In this document: positions 24,696 to 29,216 of the stretch, piece by piece
Layout: every line of letters begins with the position of its first letter
Numbering within the stretch: position 1 is the first letter of the stretch
Source of the DNA: Acidobacteriota bacterium
GTDB taxonomy: Bacteria; Acidobacteriota; Terriglobia; Terriglobales; Acidobacteriaceae
Assembly (NCBI GenBank): GCA_021779695.1
Contig: JAJYAE010000013.1
Location: 1-29,216 of the forward strand
Direction of reading: 5' to 3'
DNA length: 29,216 bases
The notes under the pieces: generated by a model
Databases searched by the model: none
What the model was told of the DNA's origin: nothing
The model's input: only the letters and a program-made list of their open reading frames with translations
Program-made: the position numbers and the translations under genes

Positions 24696-26258
24696 TCAGT
24701 CATGCGATGAAGAGTCGGACTGAGGAGCCACCATGCGAAATGTTGCAAGTGCTGGTGCGTTAAGTGAGACGACATCCATGGCGGATTTCACAGTGTGATC
24801 AAGAAACTCCAATAGAAATCCATATCCGATTGCACCCAGAAGCCCGAGGGGTAGAGCCAATTCAAAAATGAGTTTGGCCGCAGGCTTGATGGGAGAGTCT
24901 CCGACACGCACAGGCTCAATCATTACGACATTGCTAAATCGGCTGTCGTCCAGTGCGTTATTTATGCGGTTCTCATCGTATTGTCTGGCGTATGCGAGAT
25001 AGGCTGCCTCTGCAGATCTCTTCTCCAAATCAAGTTGTTCAACAGGAGTCTGCTGGTCCTTGAGATGTTTGAGCCTACTCTGAATTGCTCTCTGTGCTTT
25101 TGTGAGCGCGGCTTGGTGGGCTCTGGTTCCGGCAACTTCAACTTTGTCCGTTGCGGATTGAGTTTGCAGCATTTGCAGTATGGGATTGATTACTGCGGTC
25201 TTCTCGTGTGCAGGGGAAACTAGCGCTTCCTTCAACGACTCCTTCGCTATTGCCAACTCCTGCGCATTTTGCGTAACGAAACGATTGTCCGGTTCGTATT
25301 TATGCAGAAGTTCAACTCTCGCGCGCTCAAGTTCGACAATTTGCAGGCGCAATGAACTCAAGGCTTGCTCGTTTACAACGCTTCGATCTGTGGCAATGAC
25401 AGTGTGCGGGGTATGACCTTCAGTGGATTGCTGCGCCCTTACTTGTGAGTACAACTTTGCCAAACTGGCGCGATCGCTCGTGCGTTCCTTGTCCACAAGC
25501 ATGGCTTCATCTTGGTCGTTGCTTCTTTCGTGAACCAGGGCGTCAAGCCCACCTACACTGCTGGACGAATCAATTCGACTTGCAATTTGTTGCAGCTCTT
25601 TTTGCTTTTCAAGAACTTGATCTCGAAAGAAATCACTAAGGGCTGCTGGATTTGTTCTAACGGCGAGGTGTTGTGCCAGATAGTTCTTCGCCATGATGTC
25701 CGCAATCTGTGACGCTAATCGCGGATCTCCCCAATCCACGTTCAGGGTAAGAATGTCGGAGCGCTGCTCAACTGAGACGGAGGCATTGGTCATTAGGCGC
25801 TTGACGCCACGTCCAAACGGCGTTCTGTCAGGCTTCCCATGATATAAATCGTAGAGATGGCGCACCGCAGTCAGTGGTGCATGGAGTAGACGTAATGCCC
25901 AATACTCTCGCATCTTGTCAATGCCGGCCTGCTCCACTGTCTTTTCGATAACAGTATGGCTGAGAAGAATAGCGGACTCTGAGTTCAAATCGTCTTCGCT
26001 AACGGGCTGTCGCTCATTTGTCCGAATTACGTTCGGGTTCGCAGAGATCGTGGTTTCCTGACGCGTGTTCTTGATCAGGAAGCGAACACTGGCACGATAC
26101 GTTGGAGGCCAGAAAAATACATATAGCAGGCAAACGAGGATCACGCTGAAGTAGAGGAGCATAATGGGCACTTTTCGACGGAAGAGAATCTCCAATACTT
26201 CGCGCGGAGAATGGATCGATCCCGTCAGTTGTATGTCGTTCACGTGTGAAGTCTCCAC
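24696..26258 (-). CDS. Wzz/GumC-type polysaccharide chain-length/co-polymerase protein
   Basis: A 520-residue inner-membrane protein. Transmembrane helix 1 is at 31-50 and is followed by PPTYRASVRFLI, the start of the Wzz periplasmic domain. Long helical, coiled-coil-like stretches fill about 190-410, and the second helix is near 470-490, preceded by the proline-rich SPIKPAAK typical of Wzz. The kinase domain present in full Wzc is absent; the separate degenerate P-loop protein (22280-22915) is probably its detached counterpart. The start is GTG at 26258, 3 nt after the preceding stop, with GAGGAG 11 nt upstream. It should regulate chain length together with Wzy and connect to the Wza-type protein. 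Confidence 0.9.
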   Translation of the reverse strand: METSHVNDIQLTGSIHSPREVLEILFRRKVPIMLLYFSVILVCLLYVFFWPPTYRASVRFLIKNTRQETTISANPNVIRTNERQPVSEDDLNSESAILLSHTVIEKTVEQAGIDKMREYWALRLLHAPLTAVRHLYDLYHGKPDRTPFGRGVKRLMTNASVSVEQRSDILTLNVDWGDPRLASQIADIMAKNYLAQHLAVRTNPAALSDFFRDQVLEKQKELQQIASRIDSSSSVGGLDALVHERSNDQDEAMLVDKERTSDRASLAKLYSQVRAQQSTEGHTPHTVIATDRSVVNEQALSSLRLQIVELERARVELLHKYEPDNRFVTQNAQELAIAKESLKEALVSPAHEKTAVINPILQMLQTQSATDKVEVAGTRAHQAALTKAQRAIQSRLKHLKDQQTPVEQLDLEKRSAEAAYLAYARQYDENRINNALDDSRFSNVVMIEPVRVGDSPIKPAAKLIFELALPLGLLGAIGYGFLLEFLDHTVKSAMDVVSLNAPALATFRMVAPQSDSSSHD

Positions 26259-26261
26259 AGG

Positions 26262-27686
26262 CTAGGACGCTCCTCTTCCCTTGATAACGGCACAAATTGT
26301 TAGCGCCATGATTTTGAAATCGAGCCAAAGCGACCAGCTTTCGATGTATTGAAGATCGAGTTTCATCCAACCTTCAAAATCAATATCGTTGCGTCCGCTG
26401 ACTTGCCACAGGCAGCTAATGCCCGGGAGCACGCTGAATCTACGCAGATGTGGTGAGGCAGAGAAGCCTTTGAAATCTCGGACCGGAAGAGGGCGTGGGC
26501 CAATGAGACTCATGTCGCCTTTGATTACGTTGAAAAGCTGCGGCCATTCATCGAGACTTGTGCGCCTCAGCCAAGCACCTAGCGGCGTGATCCGGGGATC
26601 CTTACGTATCTTGAATACGGGGCCACTAAGTTCATTCAAAGACTCAAGTTCCGCTTGTCTGCGCTCAGCATCTTGGAACATTGTGCGAAACTTGTAGATC
26701 CTGAACAGCCGTTTGTTCATACCTACTCTCCATTGCTTAAAGACGGCAGGTCCCGGAGAGGTTAACTTCACTGCAACGGCGATTGCGATCAGGAGTGGAG
26801 AGAACAGAAGAATCAGGAAGAGCGCGATGACTCGATCAAGGAAAAACTTGATTAATGCAGAAGCTCCGTCGATAGTGTGACGGGCAACCGTAATAAAACT
26901 GGGATGAGATGGCCCTCCGAGATGAATACTGCCAGTACCGACATCAAAAAAATCAGCACCTATTCGTGCGACGATCCCCGTGTCTGCACATATCGCCACT
27001 AACCTCCTTATCTCGGAATAGAAGGAATGCACAGGCAGGAATATCGCCACTTCGTCGATAGGGTTGTCTTTGAGATAGACAGCGATGCCAGCTAGGTCGG
27101 TCACTCGCTTAAATGAATCTGGCATTTCCCTGGGTTGTGATTCCCAATTATCTGCAAAGCCGTACAAGACATAACCCAGTTCTGGGCGAACGAGGATTTC
27201 GTTTGCGAATGCTGACGATCGATTATTAAAACCTACGATAAGAATGTTCCGTAGATTTCTTCCATGACGTCGAACTGTGGCCAATGTTGTCCTCAGCAGC
27301 ATGCGCATGCTGGACAGTGTCAAAAATGAGAGGATGCAGAAGTATACGGAGACCGGCAAGGCAATGTTGTAAGACCCAAACATCGCAATGCCGACCATGA
27401 GAATAAAAGCATTGAGGGAAACAGATCCAGCTATAGCGAGAAGTTCGCTTCGTCTTCTGCTGAGGCGCCGCGAGTGATAAAGACCGACACTCGCTTGAAC
27501 AATGAACCAGGAGAACATCAAGACGAACAAAGCAAACAAGTGCCAGACGCGTACACGCTCTGCAACGACGTCGAGTGGCGTCACGCCTCGTGCGGTCGAA
27601 TATGCGACAAGGAAGCAGACAAGGTTGACCGACGTATCAGCAAGTTGCAAGCCGTTAAGTAGAAGAGCCCGGTGTTCCCGTTCCAT
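26262..27686 (-). CDS. Undecaprenyl-phosphate phosphoglycosyltransferase (WcaJ/WbaP type)
   Basis: The 474-residue initiating enzyme that moves a hexose 1-phosphate, commonly glucose or galactose, onto undecaprenyl phosphate. The N-terminal half holds four transmembrane segments (about 12-30, 49-68, 87-104, 111-128) and a Rossmann-like CoA_binding_3 region (NILIVGFNN from 147). The C-terminal bacterial sugar-transferase domain (about 281-474) has YKFRTM (331-336), SLDEWPQL (377-384) with the catalytic Asp379-Glu380 dyad, and GPRP (396-399). AGGAG 6 nt before ATG at 27686 supports the start. It is the only priming enzyme in the window, so both repeat-unit cassettes may depend on it. The sugar is not determined. 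Confidence 0.93.
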   Translation of the reverse strand: MEREHRALLLNGLQLADTSVNLVCFLVAYSTARGVTPLDVVAERVRVWHLFALFVLMFSWFIVQASVGLYHSRRLSRRRSELLAIAGSVSLNAFILMVGIAMFGSYNIALPVSVYFCILSFLTLSSMRMLLRTTLATVRRHGRNLRNILIVGFNNRSSAFANEILVRPELGYVLYGFADNWESQPREMPDSFKRVTDLAGIAVYLKDNPIDEVAIFLPVHSFYSEIRRLVAICADTGIVARIGADFFDVGTGSIHLGGPSHPSFITVARHTIDGASALIKFFLDRVIALFLILLFSPLLIAIAVAVKLTSPGPAVFKQWRVGMNKRLFRIYKFRTMFQDAERRQAELESLNELSGPVFKIRKDPRITPLGAWLRRTSLDEWPQLFNVIKGDMSLIGPRPLPVRDFKGFSASPHLRRFSVLPGISCLWQVSGRNDIDFEGWMKLDLQYIESWSLWLDFKIMALTICAVIKGRGAS

Positions 27687-27707
27687 ATCGATCTCCTGTC
27701 TGGTGTG

Positions 27708-28382
27708 TCAGGGGAGCCAAGAAAGGCCGAAATACATGGGCAGGTTCCTGCGTAGGTACAGATCGACGAACTTATTCACGTTTCCTATTCGTGAGTTGGG
27801 GATATAAACTATATCGTACGGATGCAGCGTGATGTCGTCAGCACTTGGGCTGTGCTTCAGAATATTTTTCAAATTGACTACGATCACTTTGGGTGGTTCA
27901 TGAGGCTCCGTATGCCGAATAATCAAGACGGAAGTTGTGCGGGCACTTGATAGCATGCCACCTCCGCTGGCAATTGCTTGAGCCACCGTCAGCGGACCTA
28001 CGAGTTCGACAACTCCAGGACGACCCACTTGGCCGTCGACAAAAACTCGCTGACGTGCAAAAGAACGAACGAGCACATCAATCTTTGGATCAACGAGTTC
28101 TGAAGAATAGCGACGTTGCAATAGAGCAGTGGCTTCTTCAGGAGACTTTCCGGCCACATGAACATCACCAATCAATTGCATCCCGATCACTCCATCTGGG
28201 CGGACCGCAACCTTTTCATTGAGCTCTGGCGTGTAGAAGAATTTGATCTCGAGCTGATCTCCGGGCGCGATTAAGTAAGTTTCTGATTGCACATTCCTTG
28301 AATTGGCCGCGGGTTCTTGTGAAACACACGCTACAAGCGTCATGCAGAGAAGTATGAGCACAAGCAGTGATCTGCTCTTCAA
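27708..28382 (-). CDS. Wza/GumB-type polysaccharide export lipoprotein
   Basis: A 224-residue outer-membrane export component. The signal peptide SLLVLILLCMTLVAC ends in a good lipobox (LVAC, C19). The Poly_export domain runs from about 34 to 108 (YLIAPGDQLEIKFFY at 36-50), followed by a SLBB-like domain (VFVDGQVGRPG at 113-123, TVAQAIASGGG at 132-142). The start is TTG at 28382: AAGGAG lies 6 nt upstream and it begins the signal peptide. An in-frame TTG further up at 28439 would add a non-hydrophobic extension. It is the first gene of the - strand operon. The protein is shorter than Wza (about 380), as is usual for GumB-like members. Confidence 0.92.
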   Translation of the reverse strand: MKSRSLLVLILLCMTLVACVSQEPAANSRNVQSETYLIAPGDQLEIKFFYTPELNEKVAVRPDGVIGMQLIGDVHVAGKSPEEATALLQRRYSSELVDPKIDVLVRSFARQRVFVDGQVGRPGVVELVGPLTVAQAIASGGGMLSSARTTSVLIIRHTEPHEPPKVIVVNLKNILKHSPSADDITLHPYDIVYIPNSRIGNVNKFVDLYLRRNLPMYFGLSWLP

Positions 28383-28428
28383 TGGCTGCTCCTTTCCTTT
28401 TTGGTGGGCGTCTAGCGCCGGAGTGGCT

Positions 28429-28550
28429 TGCCCCCGCAAAACGTACCCCCTAGCCCCTTAGCAGGGCGATTACACTGCGAAGGGATGAAGAAGATGGTGA
28501 AGATAGCGCGGAAGGCCTACACGCTTGAGTTCAAGCAGGAGGCGGTGCGT
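28429..28550 (+). pseudogene. IS3-type OrfA, 5' fragment
   Basis: From ATG at 28485 the frame reads MKKMVKIARKAYTLEFKQEAVR, the opening of an IS3-family OrfA of a subgroup other than that at 10615-11902. The match stops near 28548, just before a palindrome, leaving about 22 residues. TGCCCCCGCAAAACGTACCC from 28429 looks like the outer end of the element. The fragment ends 47 bp from the start of the export lipoprotein gene, so it occupies the promoter region of that operon. Confidence 0.55.
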
Positions 28551-28566
28551 TGCCAACATGTTGGCA
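28551..28566. repeat. 16-bp perfect palindrome
   Basis: TGCCAACATGTTGGCA is self-complementary over all 16 bases. It lies exactly where the IS3 OrfA similarity ends. It could be an operator-type protein site or the scar of a rearrangement; no other copy was noticed. Confidence 0.6.
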
Positions 28567-28871
28567 TCGGATTTTGTCAATGTCAACGAAGAATGGCGCG
28601 ACATTCAGAAGTCCTTAGTTAAGGTGACGATATAGTAACCGAGTAAAGTTACCAAAGTTAGCAGCCCGTGGTGCAAGTAGCAGAATTCCAGAAGGTCCGG
28701 CATCTGGGTTTGGTGGAGCGGTAGGTTTCGGTTGATTCGAGAGCCGAGGTCGCTCGGGGTTCAACGGCTCTGTTGGACCGATTCTGGCGGGTGAGCAACA
28801 AAAAAAGGCGCAAAACAAGCCTTATGGCTCTGTTTTTGAGTTCTCGTGGCGTTCCGGCGTGGGGGCAGGTC
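28567..28871. other. Gene-poor stretch between mobile-element fragments
   Basis: No gene is supported. A short frame from 28558 (about 25 residues ending at 28634) has plausible composition but no recognisable family. AAAGTTA occurs twice around 28645-28660, and an A-rich stretch lies at 28798-28815. Composition differs from the neighbouring operon. Confidence 0.4.
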
Positions 28872-29089
28872 ACCCCTGACAGGGATGCGATTTCGGAGAT
28901 GTTGCTCCACCACCTAAATGGGCGTCCGATTACATGCAAGGAGGACATTTGTCACTTTGCGTTTTCGCTAGCTGACAAAGGGTATTCAGCAAGCGATCTG
29001 AAGGTTCTTGCAGACGAAGCCGCTAAGGTTGCAATGAAGGAAAAATCCAACATTTCACCGGCCCACCTCGCCGCCGCAGCCGCTCAGAG
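28872..29089 (+). pseudogene. AAA+ ATPase lid-domain fragment
   Basis: About 72 codons resemble the small alpha-helical lid of AAA+ ATPases: the helix pattern around GYSASDLKVLADEAAKVAM followed by ISPAHLAAAAAQ matches the family's 'GxSxxDLxxLxxEAAxxA ... HLxxAL' layout. The Walker A and B domain that should precede it is missing. The frame runs on into the end of an IS3-family element at 29090, so the 3' end is cut too. It is therefore a relic broken on both sides. The full-length family cannot be named from the lid alone. Confidence 0.6.
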
Positions 29090-29216
29090 TGAGCCGGCTT
29101 CGGAAATTCGGACAGCGGGATGAGTGGAAGGGTTGTTCCCTATCGGCCATTAAGATGGCAGAACAGAGGAGCAACGATGACACGCCGTTCACGCCGGACC
29201 CATTCAGCGGCCTTTA
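29090..29216 (+). mobile_element. Second IS3-family element, left end only
   Basis: The end begins TGAGCCGGCTTCGGAAATTC at 29090 and agrees with the left terminal repeat of the element at 10615 at most positions, including the inner TTCGGACAG. The leader before orfA (TAAGATGGC...GAGGAG) also matches that element. It continues past the window, so its length and other end are unknown. Confidence 0.75.
29177..29216 (+). CDS. IS3-family transposase OrfA, partial (runs off window)
   Basis: Thirteen codons are visible, MTRRSRRTHSAAF, matching the start of the OrfA at 11817 (MSRRPRRNHTAEF) in layout but not identical. GAGGAG lies 6 nt before the ATG. The rest lies outside the window. Confidence 0.75.
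   Translation, partial: MTRRSRRTHSAAF

Noticed and set aside
24696..26258. Full Wzc tyrosine kinase
   Set aside because: The protein ends soon after the second membrane helix and carries no P-loop domain, so it is only the Wzz/GumC part.

Overview
The window is an exopolysaccharide / O-antigen-type gene region of a Gram-negative (diderm) bacterium. The diderm call rests on a Wza-type outer-membrane export lipoprotein at 27708-28382. Gene content and composition would suit Acidobacteriota (Terriglobia-like), but that is an inference from general resemblance, not a database result.

Layout. (1) 1-509: no convincing gene; two perfect hairpins lie upstream of rmlB. (2) 510-3117, + strand, visibly GC-rich: rmlB-rmlA-rmlC joined by 4-bp stop/start overlaps, then rmlD cut off after about 27 codons and fused to the decayed 3' end of an IS5-like transposase (to 3250). 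(3) 3667-6816, + strand: a GT4 glycosyltransferase, a rhamnosyltransferase-like GT2 and an EpsG-type polymerase. (4) 6873-9158, - strand: a Wzx-type flippase and a GT2. (5) 9324-10313, + strand: an SDR epimerase/reductase whose near-consensus promoter ends 8 bp before its ATG, so its mRNA is probably leaderless. (6) 10615-11902: an IS3-family element. (7) 28382 down to 11940, - strand: one long tightly packed operon, in order of transcription Wza-type export lipoprotein, initiating phosphoglycosyltransferase, Wzz/GumC-type chain-length protein, CDP-glucose pathway enzymes RfbF and RfbG, a P-loop protein related to bacterial tyrosine kinases but lacking the Walker A lysine, Wzy-type polymerase, Wzx flippase, GT2, hexapeptide O-acetyltransferase, GT2, GT4, GT4, SAM methyltransferase and a secreted GH51 arabinofuranosidase-like hydrolase. 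(8) 28429-29216: a scrap yard with an IS3-type OrfA fragment, the lid-domain fragment of an AAA+ ATPase, and the start of a second IS3-family element.

How it works together. The - strand operon looks like a complete Wzx/Wzy pathway: the phosphoglycosyltransferase primes undecaprenyl phosphate, four glycosyltransferases extend the unit, acetyl and methyl groups are added, Wzx flips it, Wzy polymerises it, and the Wzz/Wza pair controls length and export. RfbF/RfbG supply CDP-4-keto-6-deoxyglucose, but no enzyme that finishes that sugar is present. The left half carries a second polymerase, a second flippase, two more GT2s and dTDP-rhamnose genes, but no priming enzyme or export machinery of its own and no intact rmlD. 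It looks like a second, possibly older or partly dismantled, repeat-unit cassette that may borrow the right-hand export machinery.

Insertion-sequence debris marks nearly every boundary, and two related IS3-family elements in inverted orientation bracket the right-hand operon. No tRNA, rRNA or CRISPR array was seen.
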